Of a DNA stretch of 64,000 nt, positions 32,501-45,479 are shown piece after piece (the first letter of the stretch is position 1; the number at the start of each line of letters is the position of its first letter). The DNA comes from Warburgia ugandensis. Its lineage: Eukaryota; Streptophyta; Magnoliopsida; Canellales; Canellaceae. The DNA is taken from contig CP141136.1 in the NCBI GenBank assembly GCA_035236585.1, positions 56,189,136-56,253,135 on the forward strand, written 5' to 3'. The notes beneath the pieces were generated by a model. That model was not told where the DNA came from. It did not search any database and saw nothing but the letters and a program-made list of their open reading frames with translations. A program made the translations under genes and the position numbers.

Positions 32501-32777
32501 AACACTCTACCTTTTGGACATGTATCTGTATTTATTCTGATTAAATTTGTGTTTGTATTTGGATAGACCTGGGAAGACATTTATGATCACAGAAATTTTC
32601 AAAACTACTTTGTTTGTTGCGAAAGCTAATGACGCTCGGGGTTTTCAAAATGAGTTTAAAACAAAAATATTTTTCCACTGCATTGCATTGTTTTCTAAAA
32701 ATGTTTTCAAATAGGGATCCCCCCTTAGGAATTAGTTATTGCAATTAAAAATGTATGGAAAAACCTGGGTCGTCACA
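29563..32777 (+). mobile_element. Large solo LTR (probable Ty3/gypsy), 3.2 kb, TSD AGAAC
   Basis: It interrupts the copia RNase H and is flanked by AGAAC at 29558-29562 and 32778-32782 (5/5). It begins TATAATGATCC and ends GGGTCGTCACA, a diverged TG..CA pair (the mirror of the end predicts TGTGACGACCC at the start). No PBS or coding region is present, so it is a single LTR left by LTR-LTR recombination. It contains TATA-like boxes (TCTATAAAAA near 29945, CTATAAAGG near 30056), a CpG-rich stretch (30290-30720) and a three-fold repeat of about 54 bp at 31047-31205. It shares blocks with 48936-52444, for example 'AAAAAAATGGAATCCA' at about 29702 and 49047. I infer the gypsy class from size and layout. 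Confidence 0.75.
31047..31205 (+). repeat. Three-copy repeat (about 52-56 bp) inside the solo LTR
   Basis: Three adjacent diverged copies of 'TAGG..GTCTGATGCTGCTA' followed by 'TTTAATGCAT.TCCAAA.ATA..TTGA.TTG'. Copies start near 31050, 31107 and 31159. Confidence 0.7.
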
Positions 32778-32933
32778 AGAACAGATGCTAAAGCTGAAAA
32801 AGATTCACACTGATGAGAATCCTGTAGATATGTTGACAAAGGTGGTAACCTATGAGAAGCAATTGCTATGTAAAAACATAGCAGGCATGAGCTCAGATTA
32901 GTGGAGTATGGCATGGGGATTGAGAAAGAGAAT

Positions 32934-33360
<427 letters not shown>

Positions 33361-35889
33361 ATGCAACCTTGAAATTACAGAAGCAAGGAATGAAAATAAC
33401 CTCTTGCAAAAATACACCATAAGGCCATGTCTAGATCTCCTAGATTTTGTTGCAAGTTAAGTTTTACATGGCAACGTATCATATATCTTCACCTAGATTT
33501 AGTATTTAATGAATCTAATACCTAGATTCATATCTAGGACATAGAATCCTCTAATCTGGATGGGTCATGCTCTAAAAATCTCATCCATGGGGCAATCCTA
33601 GTAATTAATGTGTTTAGTTGTGAAATGAACGGTGAAACCTTCAATTAAACATTTTCGTGGCTAGAATGATCCATGATTGGAACTTCAAAACATGGCCCAA
33701 TTAATTCAGAGAAAGCATGATGAACGATTTTTTATCTTTTGAAATCTGGGCTCACCTAGAGGTAACCCTCAAAACAAGGCCAAACTAACTTAGAAGGCTA
33801 AAGCTCAACTATGGGTCTAGCCTCAACACCACTGGGCCAGCTGGACTTATAGGCCTGAGTCCAAGACCGTGGGGGCAACACTTCCACCAGGATAGTTCGA
33901 AAATACTTGCAGCCACAAAAGGCATCAGAATTATTTCCGAAGATTTTCATTCTCAATGTATTATTCAGGGAGACTCGGCACATGCTTAGATCAGCCAACT
34001 CCATGACTGATGAGAATGCTAAGGAATGCATCAACCGTGAGGAGTTTGGATTAACATGTTCAACCAGGATGGAGTTGGCTGAAGGCTCTTCCCACAGATA
34101 TTTAAGGTGTTGTTGCGACACGTTTACACCTTCATCTTGTCTTTCTTTTTAAAGTGGTTTGTAAGGTTCTCAAGGATTTCTCATAAAATTCTGGTAAGCA
34201 GCTCAAGTTCATATAGTGAACATCATCTGCCTTGACTTACGCAGGCCATGTTCTAAAACTCATGCTTAGATCATTTTAACGGCTGTTTTCTTGAGATATA
34301 AAATGGGCAGTACAAAATTTCACTGTCCATTTTAGAACTGAAATCGGCCTCTGTTAGAATATGAGAATTTCATAACATGACCCATATAAGTTAAGGGCAA
34401 TATTATAAATGATTACGATCTTTATAAATTTGGATGTATTAAAAGTCATAATTGTTCATACGAATTTTGTGAGGGATTCATGAGAGAAAACAACGGGCTC
34501 ATATATTAGTTGCGCTTTTATTTTTATTACCGATAAAGAATTGCAAAAGGAACCACTTATACTATCTCTTAGATTCATCCCACCTAATGGGATAAATAGC
34601 GTAAACATGAGGCACATCTTTTTACCAAAATTGATGTATAAATACCCTTGTTTTTGCCACAACAATGTTTCATTGCTTAAGAAATATAGAGAGAACACTT
34701 AGTCATTCCTCAACTCACACACCAATGGTCAGAAAACTCGTCGATACGGCCACAAGATCGAGCACCACGGCATAAGAAGAAATGTTAATCTATTTAAAGG
34801 GCTAAGGGAAGTCACTTATCCCTTACAAGATGCCATGTAGCAACTCATGAATAACTTGTCGCTTTGGACCATGAAAGAGGTGGACCGTGACAAGGTAAAA
34901 CATTAAATATGTCACTAATGAAAAAATATTTCTCATCATCTCCGTCAGATGCCTAAGCCAAGTGCCATCATGAGCAAGACATCTCCAAGGAGTGTGGCCC
35001 TCTCTTGAACAACTAATAAAGTGAAGATAAGAGGAGAGGAGCCTAGGACACGTCATCGCAAAGGAGCTTGCATGGAGATGGAGTTATTATTGTACCTAAC
35101 AGGGACTTGTGTCCCTCTCTTTGTTTAGGGGACAAAGATGCCCTTATGCCACTAAGCATTGTGATGTCAATCCTTTTTCAACAATAAAAAGGAGGTCCGA
35201 TTCCTTAAGAAGGAGAGAGAAAATTTTCTTAACAAGGGTAACAAAAATCTTGCCACATGCCCAAAGGGTACTGACAAGGAGGATAAGCCTACTTGAAACA
35301 TTACAAATATAGCACTAAGGCTCCTTTATTCTCTTCCTTCGCTCATCTTCTAGATCAGACATGATAGGATGCTCCCATAAAGCCATAAGGCTATGGAATC
35401 GTCGAAAGACTAGACATGTCCAAACCGAGTCCCAACTCCATGTAAAATCGGCTTATATTGCTATTGACCACACAACCTTGTCCCCTCTACTGCCATCAGA
35501 ATGTAACGACAAGCAACCATAATTTCTACAAGTTGGAATCAACAAGTGGTATTTTCCGCAGGTTCTACATTCTGTTTCCCTCTTTCATTCCCATCTCTCC
35601 TTTCGTTTTATTTAGCTTCGCTCAAAATCATTAAGCGTACGCGAGCCACGAGTCATGCGGCCAAAAAAGAAGAAGCAAGTAGCTGCCGTACGAACCTTAG
35701 ACCTATCAAGCACATGAGTACCACATTTGACAATGAGTAGTAGTAACCGTCTATGGCATGCTTATGTTTTCTTGTCGACTTTATTTGTATTTTTATTTTT
35801 AAATTTGTAAGAAAGTATAATGGTATATCTTACTTTTCATTTAGTTTAGGATGTTATACGTTTAATTTTGCCTTCAATATATTGGTTTA
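33361..35889. other. Gene-free stretch
   Basis: No recognisable gene or element. Overlapping open frames at 33798-34121 (minus) and 33907-34152 (plus) have no domain I can name. The plus one ends soon after 'STRMELAEGSSHRYLRC'. The rest is AT-rich with no clear repeats. Confidence 0.45.
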
Positions 35890-36465
35890 ATTAAATTCCT
35901 CCATAAAAACTTTACAAAATAGCCATTGATATGTCATTAAACTAGTAGAGATTACTCTGTCGGTTAAGTGGTGCAACTCTCATGGTTTCTTTCCACTTAG
36001 TAATAGATGCGAAATTCTAATCTCTGAAAGTTTCACAGATCACTAAGTGTTATGTTTATATTCCATCATATTTCTCCTTCTTTAAATTCCATTATATTTC
36101 TCCTTCTTTCATGGTGGGCCTAGATAAAAGTCTAAGGCATTGTACCCATGGTCCACTAAGCTCATCCATTTTTTCTCTTTCTTATTTAAATTTTAGCTCA
36201 GACTATATGCATCATACTCTATCAATTCAATTAATTGACTCTTAGTGATAACATTACCCACAGATTTACAAGTGATCTTGACTCTTCTTGTGTCATATCT
36301 AATTTTTTTCAATTTATTTTTCTTTAGAGCACCTAGTTAAGGATCTCGTATTCTTAAAATGTTAATGGAATCCAAAAACAGCCTCAAGCAGTACATGGTC
36401 ATAGATAAATGGTATTGCCATATCATTGTTGACCAAAAATAATTAAAAAGAGCTTAAAATTAGAA
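35890..36465 (+). repeat. Dispersed repeat of unknown class, copy 2
   Basis: Collinear with 5105-5815 in the same orientation, with shared blocks such as 'GAGCACCTAGTTAAGGA', 'TTCTTAAAATGTTAAT' and 'AGTACATGGT'. It has a single copy of the block that is duplicated in copy 1, and a local duplication of 'AAATTCCATTATATTTCTCC' near 36060-36105. No coding capacity was recognised. Confidence 0.6.
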
Positions 36466-39226
36466 GAAAATCTCGTCGGCCTAGACTAATAGTTATTCAA
36501 AGCAAAAGACACGGGTGATGACTCTAAACCCCTTGACTCTTTATCTTCAAAGGAGCAACCATATCGCTACAAATATGTGCATATATTGTGGACCCCAAGC
36601 CCACATCCCATCGACTTGCACACTAGGCTATGTAAGCCACTCTAAATAAGTTGAATGGCTTTGATCTACAAAACATAACTAACATGAGTGGAAAAAGCAA
36701 GGTCTATTCCTTAGGACACTCGTGAGTGTCTACTCCTACTAATAGTCTACTTCTGAACTTGCATGATTGACTATTTTCCTTATTCAACTTAAATTATTCT
36801 TATGCACATAATCTTAGAGATTACTACATCCTTCTTCAAGTAGCTTTATAAGCTTTTCTTTTATGAATTTTAATTTTTGAGGAAAGTCTAGAACTAGACT
36901 ATTTACATTAATTTGAGCATTAGCTTCTATTCTTGATGTGATGTTCAACATATCCCTATGTGCTTCATGATGCAATATTTTGTTATACTCTTTATGCTCT
37001 CCTTGAACTTTCTCTTAGTAGCTTAGACTCTATAATTTCTTCAAAATAAAACATATCTTTTATAATAGGGAGCAAAGTTTGAAGTAACACTAAACAGTTT
37101 TTGGAGCCCTCTAAAAAATGGCTCAATTGTACCTATTCCTTCTAGTGTAGTGGTGCAACAAGGAATGTCTGTAACCAACGTTCAAGGTTGTGCATGAGTG
37201 TTTGTGTTTTGTAACTCTTTGAAAAAAGAAAGGGTCTGAACTCCTAATAGACATTGGAACAATTTATGAAGTCTTGCTGTTTGCAAGTATACATAAATCA
37301 TTGATCTTTCATGAATAGGGAAACAAGTCTTTGTAACAAACATCTTCAAGAATAGAAATCTTTTATATTTTTTGGCACAATGGGAGAATTACAAAGCAAA
37401 TCATTCACACACTCCTAATTTTAATGCCAACCAAAGGCAAAGTGATGACTCGAACTTTTGACCAAGCAAACTTTAAGGAGATTCCCAGTTTTGTCTCTGA
37501 CCAATTGTGCTAAACATTTGTTGGCCAAAAAGAGTAGTTTTGTGAAGTTAGGAACTTGAAAATTGGCAATGCTTCTAAATGTTTTACTTGTATCAGTGTA
37601 TGATTCCACTATAAGGGGAGAAGAGTAATAGGTAAAAGTGTTGCCTTTGAAATTCTTCCTTACAAGGATGTGTCTAGAGCATTAAATTCTTTGTTAACTC
37701 ATCTTCAATTAAGTTGGAAAGTAACCACATAACTCACTTATAATTCAAGGAGTGTGAGCACTAAATACAAGATTCTATTAACTCAAGAAAAGAGGATGTG
37801 AAAATATTGAGCACCTACCTCATTTCTTGGTAAATGGTGGACAATTAAACATCACTCTTTAGCAACTAACAATTTGTTTTGTGTAGCATATAAGTCAATA
37901 TAGTCCAGTGGTTAGGTTCAAAGGCCTCTCTAGTAAGTAGGATAGTGCATTGCATCCCTTTAAAGGATGTAGGGAGCTTGCATGTTGACAGCGGTGTCCT
38001 GGGGATACGTTTGACAAGGGTCTACATTGAGGGGAGTGTGTCTCTAAGATAAGTATGGATAGCGTGTATACATAAAAGACTTAAGGTACGTGAGTTATCA
38101 GTTGGCAAAAAGATCATTTTGTGTATGAGAAAGTGATTTTTAGATCATTTTCTTTCCAAATTGACATCATTTAAAAGAAAGAAAGAAAAAACAGTATAGC
38201 AATAGAAAGGACCCCACATGGTTTTCACCATTGCCAAACGAATATACCCTCCAATAGATAGTCTACAAATGAATGGTTTCCCATTTTGGTCATAAAACCC
38301 TAAACAAGGTTTTGTGGATCAAGGATGTAGGAAAATCCATCAAGGCAAAATAAATTGTTGAATGGTCTTGTGAGTCGCTATCAGATAAATGGATCACTCC
38401 CATGTGGTATACATAAGCCCAAAAAAGTGCCCCTTGGGAGCATTACTCTAGACACTCATTTTCTATTAGCTTAGCTATACTTCCACATCCCACCTCTTCC
38501 TTCGTCTCTCATCCTTTGTTTCTCCCCTACACATGCACAAACCATTTTATCTGTTTAAAAGGTAGAGAGTAGTTCATAGATTAGTTTAACCCATGGAAGC
38601 AAAATTCTGTCGCATACATAATTGTTCTCATTCCTGTTCCATTCCTTGATCCTCTTACCATCTCACTTGTAGTTACTGTGATCCAACCAAACAACTTACA
38701 AGTGGGATATATCGCCTCTCCTAGTTATGTTTGGTTCAAGGTTTTCTAAAATGTCTACTTTTGTAGGAGTTGCCTTAGACCTTTTTGGAATATCTAAGAT
38801 GGCTCATCGTGTTTATAGTACAAAAATTAGGTAAACCACAAAAAATAGTTGGTTCTGATTGTTTACACCAAGAAAATATGCTATAAATATTTAATAGGCA
38901 TAAAATTTAATCTTTAGCATATCCAACCCATTTCAAACATATGAATGGCTTAGATCTACAAAAAGCATCACCTTAAATGTCAAAAAGTAGCTCTTACAGG
39001 AATCAACAAAGCAAAAATTCATACATGGAGCACATTCAATGCCGCAACAGTAACTTATTAGGCAACCTATGCAATGAAGGAACTTTCTCCTACTACATTC
39101 TCAAAGTTGTGTAGGTTCACATGATTGTTTAACACTAAACAAGAAAAGCTAGCCATCAATGTCAGCACCATTAAACACTATTTTGAACCTTTGGGTTCTT
39201 TTCATCTCAACCATCATAACATTCTT
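36466..39226. other. Gene-free stretch before the copia array
   Basis: Long AT-rich sequence with only short, unrecognised reading frames on both strands. I see no gene, RNA or defined element. Confidence 0.45.
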
Positions 39227-39762
39227 TGAAAATTTCTATGTTTTTTGGCGAATGGAAGCTCAAAGTTTTATTAATAATTCTTTGATATAAATAGCTATAA
39301 TAACAAGGGAAAATAAAGAAGGATTTTCAAAATAAAATAACAATTAAAGGGTTGGAAAGTTAGCTCTTTGTGCATCTCTATGTATTTGGCAAATAACTTG
39401 ATTTTCCCTTGATTGTGTGATTTGACGGAAGATAATAATGACACTTTTGAATTCCTTTTGGAAAGTGAACTTTTTGTGCATCTCTGTGTATTTAGCAAAT
39501 GCCTTGATTTTCCCTTGATTGGGTGATTATTGGAGATAATATTGACACTCTTAAATTCCTTTTGGAAAGTAAGCTCTTTGTGCATCTCTGTGTATTTTGG
39601 CAAATGCCTTGATTTTTCCTTGATTTTGTGATTTTTTGGAGACAATAATCGCACTCTTGAATTCCATGATTTTCTAAATTTGTTTCATATTCTTCTCCAG
39701 ATTTTTCTCTTTCAAATTTGACTCCATGATTCCCTCTATTATTTGAATTACTTTCTTTATCA
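39227..39762 (-). repeat. Copia copy A 3' LTR
   Basis: On the minus strand it starts TGATAAAGAAAG and ends near 'ATAGAAATTTTCA'. It aligns with 46248-46758. A block of about 95-120 bp ('GCATTTGCCAAATACACAGA', 'TGCACAAAGAG' on the minus strand) is repeated three times inside it, as in the other LTR. Confidence 0.87.
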
Positions 39763-39789
39763 TGCCCCCTCAAGTTGGAGAGGGAATGA

Positions 39790-40285
39790 CAATGAATAGC
39801 CAACTTGCATTGAAGAAACACGAAAGCTGCTTTAGGTAGTGGCTTGGTGAAGATATCAGCTAGCTGCGAGGAAGATGAGATTTGTAGAGTAATGAGGGTC
39901 CCCATTGCCACTTTTTCTCTAACAAAATGATAGTCAAGCTCTATGTGTTTCGAGCGAACATGAAACATCGGGTTAACAAACATATGAAGAGCACTAATAT
40001 TGTTGCAAAGCAACTTAGGAGGTTTTGATAAAGGGATACCAATGTCACAAAGTAGGAAAGTAAGCCAAGTAATTTTGGCAGTTGCCAATGCCATAGATGA
40101 ATATTTAGTTTCTGAACTAGATCGAGCAATAGTAGGTTGCTTTTTGGAACTCCATTAAACACAATTTTCACCAAGGAAGATACAAAAGTTAGAAGTACTT
40201 CATTGGGTAGTGAGGCAACCAGCCCAATCCCCATCACAAAAGCCATATAAAGAAAGAGAGCTATTGGAGAGAAAATGAACACCAA
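39790..40285 (-). pseudogene. Copia copy A RNase H region
   Basis: Minus-strand pieces: 'MGIGLVASLPNEVLL' (frameshifted form of D-W-A-G-C), 'ALATAKITWLTFLLCDIGIP', 'KLLCNNISALHMFVNPMFHV', 'RSKHIELDYHFVREKVAMGT' and 'SSSQLADIFTKPLPKAAF'. These are the conserved A-E-x-x-A-L-A, C-D-N, K-H-I-E-x-D-x-H-F-x-R-E and T-K-x-L blocks of copia RNase H. The catalytic Asp in 'LLCDN' is Asn. The same region of copy B is at 46780-47281. Confidence 0.82.
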
Positions 40286-40493
40286 AATCTTGTGTCCCTT
40301 TGAGATATCAAAGTATCCACTTTACTACCTTCAAATGGACCATGGTTGGACTATTGAAGTGTTGACAGACTTGATTAACAACATGAAGAATGTTAGTTCA
40401 GGTGAATGTAAGATATTGAAGTGCTTCAACAATACTATGGTAGGAAGAAGCATCAATAGGATCATAATCAGAAGACAAGGCTCTCTTTGAGGC

Positions 40494-41324
40494 TCATGGG
40501 TGTAATATTAGAAGTGCTTTCAAGCATTTGAGTAGGAACAAGAAGATCTTGTGTGTATTTTTCTTGAAAAAGAAAGACTCCATGCGAAAAGGCTTAACTG
40601 CTACATTGAGGAAGAAATGAAGAGGACCTAAATCTTTGATAGCAAATGCAAAATCCAAGCTATTGAATAAGGTCATTGATAAAGCTATTATTGTTTCTAG
40701 CTGCTAAGATATCATCAACATAAATAAGAAGTAAGATAATGATATCATTTTTGCGTAGAACAAAAAGGGAAGAGTCTGCCTTACTGCAATAGAACACAAG
40801 GTGAGAAGAAATTGAGAGAGTCGATCAAACCATGCACGTGGAACTTGCTTGAGCCCATAGAGTGATTTCTTTAAAAGACACACATGATCAAAAAATTTAG
40901 AGCCAACAAATCCGGGTGGTTGCTCCATGTATACCATCTCCTTGTGATGGCTATGTAAGAAGGCATTTTTTACGTCTAGTTGTCTCATGCACCAACCTAG
41001 AGAAAGAGAAACTAAAATAACTAGTCGAATAGTTGTGTGTTTGACAACTAGGTTAAAGGTTTCATAATAATCATGTCCTGAAACTTGAGTAAACATCTTT
41101 GCAACAAGTCTTTCTTTAAATCACTCAATTGTGCTATTGTCTTTATACTTGAGTTGAAAAATCCATTTTGAACAAACAATGTTAGTGTTTTCAGGGTGGA
41201 GGACAAGCACCCACGTGTGATTTACATGGAACACATCTATTTCTTCATACATTGCATTGACCCATCTTGAGTCTTTGAGAGCTGTCTTCAAGATTCTTAG
41301 TTTGGTGGGAGCATCACCATGCAT
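40494..41324 (-). pseudogene. Copia copy A reverse transcriptase
   Basis: Minus-strand pieces: 'RWVNAMYEEIDVFHVNHTWV', 'VCSKWIFQLKYKDNSTIE', 'QVSGHDYYETFNLVVKHTTI', 'MRQLDVKNAFLHSHHKEMVY', '[20 protein letters not shown]'. The YVDD region is frameshifted ('YFLFMLMIS'), where copy B keeps an intact 'LIYVDDILVA'. It is non-functional. Confidence 0.85.
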
Positions 41325-41899
41325 AGTAAGAGCAACATTATTTTATTTAGGGAGCATTCATAGTCACTTAGGTATGCTAAGGGATGGCAAATTTGAATTG
41401 GACACTCATTTTAATCTGTTGTCAAATTTGTATTTTGCATAGAGGTATTTGAAAAAGGCATGTTGTGATTGTATAAATCCTCTGTGAGTAATTCTACAGG
41501 ATCAAAATGAGCAGGTTCATTTGTAGGTGATAGAGACAAGCTCTCTTATTTAGGTTCCACATTTGATTCTTCATTAGCATTTTCAATTAAAGCATTTGAA
41601 GTAGCTTCATTGGTATTATTGGCAAAAGCATGTTCTTGACCTGAAATAATAGGAAAATCAGAACAAGAAGCATTGTTAGAGATAAACATGGAAGGATTGT
41701 CCTCAATCTATTTAGTCAATGACTCTATTTTTGGAGTAGGATTAGCTAAGTAATCTGATTGTAATTTATCCTTCTGAAGCCATTCATCTAGTGGAGGAAA
41801 TTCAGGCATCACTAATTTGGAATCAATCGAATCCTTTTATGTTGTCTTGTATGGAAAGTAGTTCTCATCAAACACTACATGTTGAGAGATGTAAACTCT

Positions 41900-42996
41900 T
41901 TTTCTTGTTGGATCTAAACATTGATACCCTTTATGAAGTAGACTATAACCCATGAAGACACATGGATATGTTTTCTTAGTGAACTTTGTACCATCTTGAT
42001 GCCTTAAAGAGGGAAAGTATCAACATCTTATTACCCACAAGCTATTATAATTAGGATTCTGTTTATACAGCTTGTGATAAGGGCTTTCATTTTTAATGTT
42101 GAAGATGGAAATCTATTAATTAAATGAACTATCGGAAGGAAAACTTCAACCCATAAAGATAATGGTAAGTTTGCATGAAACAACATGGTCAAACCTATTT
42201 CAATGACATGTCTATGTTTCCTTTCCATAACGCCATTTTTCTCAGGTGTGCTTCGACATAATATATGTCACTATATTCCATTTTATCTAATATGGTCAAG
42301 ATAGGAATTTGAACTGAATTCACCACCACCATCACATTGGAAAATTTTGATTCTTTGATTAAATTGATTTTCAACAAGTTTTTGAAACCCTTGAAAGCAT
42401 CCAAATAAATATGATTTTCTTCTTAAAGGATAAAGCTATGAGAATCTAGAATAGTCATCGATAAATATCACATAATAGAAAAATCTTTGATTAAAAGTAA
42501 TAGGCATTGGTCCTCAATGATCATAATGAATTCTTGCAAGAGGATGCTTAGAAATTTTATTTGAAGAGTTAAATGGAAGCTTACAACTCTTCCTAGATTG
42601 ACAACTAACACAAATTGATGATGTAGTAATCTATTTTGTGACATCAATAACCTTCTTTTCCTTTAACAAAGATAAAATTCCTGGGTTGGGATGGCCAAGT
42701 CATTGATTCCAAATAGAGGAAGAGCCACTGTTCTTTATTACACTTAAAGCCCCTTGAAACTTTTCGTCCAAAGTGTAGAGCTACCCTCTCTTATTTCCCT
42801 TTGCTATCATTCTCTATTTTCGATCCTTAATGACAAAACTAGAGGAGTTAAATTCAAAGGAGCAAGAATTATCAAAGGTAAATTTGCCAACTGATAACAA
42901 ATTCTTTTTCAACTCAAGGACACCAAGAACATCTTTCAATTTTAATTTTCCATCCTTTGTGTCAACACAAGTGTCTCCAGTATAAGTTATAAGGGG
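41900..42996 (-). pseudogene. Copia copy A pre-integrase and integrase
   Basis: Minus-strand pieces include the start of the integrase Glu helix, 'MERKHRHVIEIGLTMLFHAN', and 'LSLWVEVFLPIVHLINRFPS' (family: A-E-R-K-H-R-H-x-V-E..L, W-x-x-A-F..A-V-x-L-I-N-R-x-P-S). Upstream is the 'FKGFKNLLKINLIKESKF' block. The family phrase 'GVAERKHRH' has lost its start here. The pre-integrase part next to 42996 is joined to the protease only across the Athila solo LTR. Confidence 0.78.
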
Positions 42997-43001
42997 ACCA
43001 T

Positions 43002-44270
43002 TGTTAAGTGTTCAATTTTGGTCAAAATACCCCTAATGTAGTGTTCAATTAGAGCATCTAGGCCATTAATTTCAAGATTTTATATAAAATATTCTGTTTT
43101 AGCTTTAATTGGCGATCCAACCGTTGAATTGCAAAATTAGCGGTTAGATGATATCAAAGCTAATTAGATGAATAATGAATGGTTCAGATGATTCTAATTG
43201 GGTCCTGTGCATTGCAGATTAATCGACTTAGGCGTGGACACTCCAGATCGAATCAAGGATATCAGATGAGGATGATGAAGTTTCAAGGAAATTAGATGGA
43301 ATTTGAAGAGTCCTAGGACAGGACAAAGTTGAAGACTTGCAGAGTTCTAGCAAGTCTAGACTTCTAGTGGACCCCACTCTCTCTCTTATCTCTTATCTCT
43401 TATCTCTTTCTCTTCTATCTCTTTTTCTCCCTCTCTTATCTTCCTCTCTTTCACGTTTCTCTCTCCCTCTTCTTATACTCCCCTTCTCTACTCCCCAAGT
43501 ACGGTTTTCCCTTTTGGGAGGTTGGGCTGGCCTGGCCAACTTTCCCCCTCCTCTTCTTCCCTTTTCTCTCCTCTTCTCTCCACTCCCATTCTCTCTATCA
43601 GTTACTCCCCACCTTTGCCTCCAATCAAACCCAATGCCAGGCCGGCCATAGGTGCGTGACACACCAAGCTGGCCGGCACATTCTCCTCTCCTCTCCTCTC
43701 CACTCCACATCTCCCTCATCTCCTTTGGCTTCCCATTCTATTCTCTCCTATCCTTCTCCCTTGTCCTCTATCTCTCTCTCAACCGCACTACAGCACCAAG
43801 CCTTACATCTCCCTTATTACCAAAATCCTAGGACGCCTGATCAGCGGGCGCCATTTTCCTCTACTTGGAATGCCCAGGTCAACCCCCTCTTGTTTGCTCC
43901 TTCTCTCTACGGATTTTCACCAACACCTAGATTCCCCTCTCTTCTTCTCTCATTCTCACCATCTGTCTCTCCCTGCATAATCTTTTTCTCTGAAAACCCT
44001 TGTAGCCAGTCAATTCCAGGCCACCTGCATCACTCGGCTCTGCCCCGTTGATCTAGCCGGCTGCTGGAGAGAAAACCCATATTGGGTTTTTCTTCCTTCT
44101 TCTCTGCTTCTCTCCCTTTCCCCATTCTTCTTCCTCCATCTTCATCTCCGGCCGGCTTAGGGACATCTTCTTTCTACTCTCTCCTCTCTCCTCTTCTTTT
44201 TTTTCCTCTTCCTCTTCAGTTGGGCTAGCCGGCCATAGGTGCGTGACACACCAAGCTAGCCAACATCATC

Positions 44271-44363
<93 letters not shown>

Positions 44364-45159
44364 CCAAACAACGCCCCGACGTTCCAGATTCTCCATCTCA
44401 GGCATCATCTCCAACTCAGGCATTCATCTCGGACGGTCCTGGGGACGTTCTAGATTGGGTTTTCTTCCCATCCTCTTTCCCTCTGTTCTCCTCTTCTTCT
44501 CCAGCTAGCTTCTCCTCCATCTACTTCGTCGGACGCCCAGGGAGAGAAAACCCAAGTCGGGTTTTCCATTCCCAACAGTTCTCCCTTCTCTCCTTCCACT
44601 TCCCTTCTCCCTTCTTCCTCTTTCTTTTCTCCTCTTCTTCCCCACATTTTCCTGGTTTTTCTTTTTTTAAAACTAGAACCCTGAAGAATTCCAAGTCTGC
44701 CCCTGGCAAATCTCAGTAATCCCATATGTGTCCCTGTTTTAATACTAACTCTATCCTTTTTCAGAAATCCCATCTGTGTTCCCAGTTTAATTCCATCCAT
44801 GTCCCCGATTTAATTCTAACTGGGTCCCTATTCTATTTACATCTATGTCCTGGTTCTGTTTTATCCTCATTTTGACTATCCAGGGATAGTGCAATCCAGG
44901 ACAGGCTTATCCATGACTGCTTATTTTGTTGCAATTTCTGTGTTTTTGGAATAAATAATTGTGAACATTACAATAATTGAATAAATATGGATTTTATTTT
45001 ATTATCAGTTGAATTTTGCTATATTCTTTGTTTTGATTCTTTTATTAATTGAATTTTATTGAAAACTCCATCATTTTAAATCAAGTCCTCATTGGATCTA
45101 CCTGTAATTGCATAAGCTACACTACAATAGCCCGTGCACTTGTGGTTAAACAATCAACA
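43002..45159 (+). mobile_element. Athila solo LTR, TSD ACCAT, inserted in copia copy A
   Basis: Begins TGTTAAGTGTTCAATTTTGG and ends '..AACAATCAACA', matching the termini of the Athila 5' LTR at 56564-58392. Shared inner blocks include 'CACTACAATAGCCC.TGCACTTG' near the 3' end. It is flanked by ACCAT at 42997-43001 and 45160-45164 (5/5). It is about 330 bp longer than the other LTR. Part of this is a (CT)n run at 44274-44360, and a direct repeat of a 35-bp block ('GCCGGCCATAGGTGCGTGAC..') at 43640 and 44228 suggests an internal duplication of about 590 bp. Long pyrimidine-rich open frames within it (43656-44051, 44243-44719) are not genes. With no internal region it is a product of LTR-LTR recombination. 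Confidence 0.88.
44274..44360 (+). repeat. (CT)n microsatellite in the Athila solo LTR
   Basis: About 43 uninterrupted CT units, absent from the Athila LTR at 56564-58392. Confidence 0.97.
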
Positions 45160-45440
45160 ACCATTTCCATTTCCAACATAAAAAACATCGTCTCTTTTAT
45201 AAGGTTTGATATGAGATAATTTACCTAGATCATTAATCATGTGAGATGTAGCTCCCGAGTCAACATAAGAGGAAGGATCATTATCATGGAGAGCCATGGC
45301 AGCAAGAGCTTGAGGCAATTCTTCATATTGATATGAATAATCAAACCAATACCAACAATTGATTATAGAATGATTTGATTTCATACAAATTTGTCATGTG
45401 ACTTTACCATTGTTATTACTCACATTTTGTCATTGTTGAG
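45160..45440 (-). pseudogene. Copia copy A zinc knuckle and protease
   Basis: Minus-strand translation from about 45410 reads 'QICMKSNHSIINCW', a C-x2-C-x4-H-x4-C zinc knuckle whose first Cys codon has become TGA. Then comes 'PSSYVDSGATSHMINDLGKL' with the intact copia protease motif D-S-G-A-T-x-H. The flap region 'VFYVGNGNGC' reaches the Athila solo LTR junction at 45160. Confidence 0.8.
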
Positions 45441-45479
45441 GATGATCTTCCTTTATTGGCTTGTGTTTCGAGTCATCAT

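Noticed and set aside
43393-43719. Arg/Glu-rich and Ser/Leu-rich frames on both strands
   Set aside because: Pyrimidine-rich Athila LTR sequence that gives long low-complexity frames on either strand.
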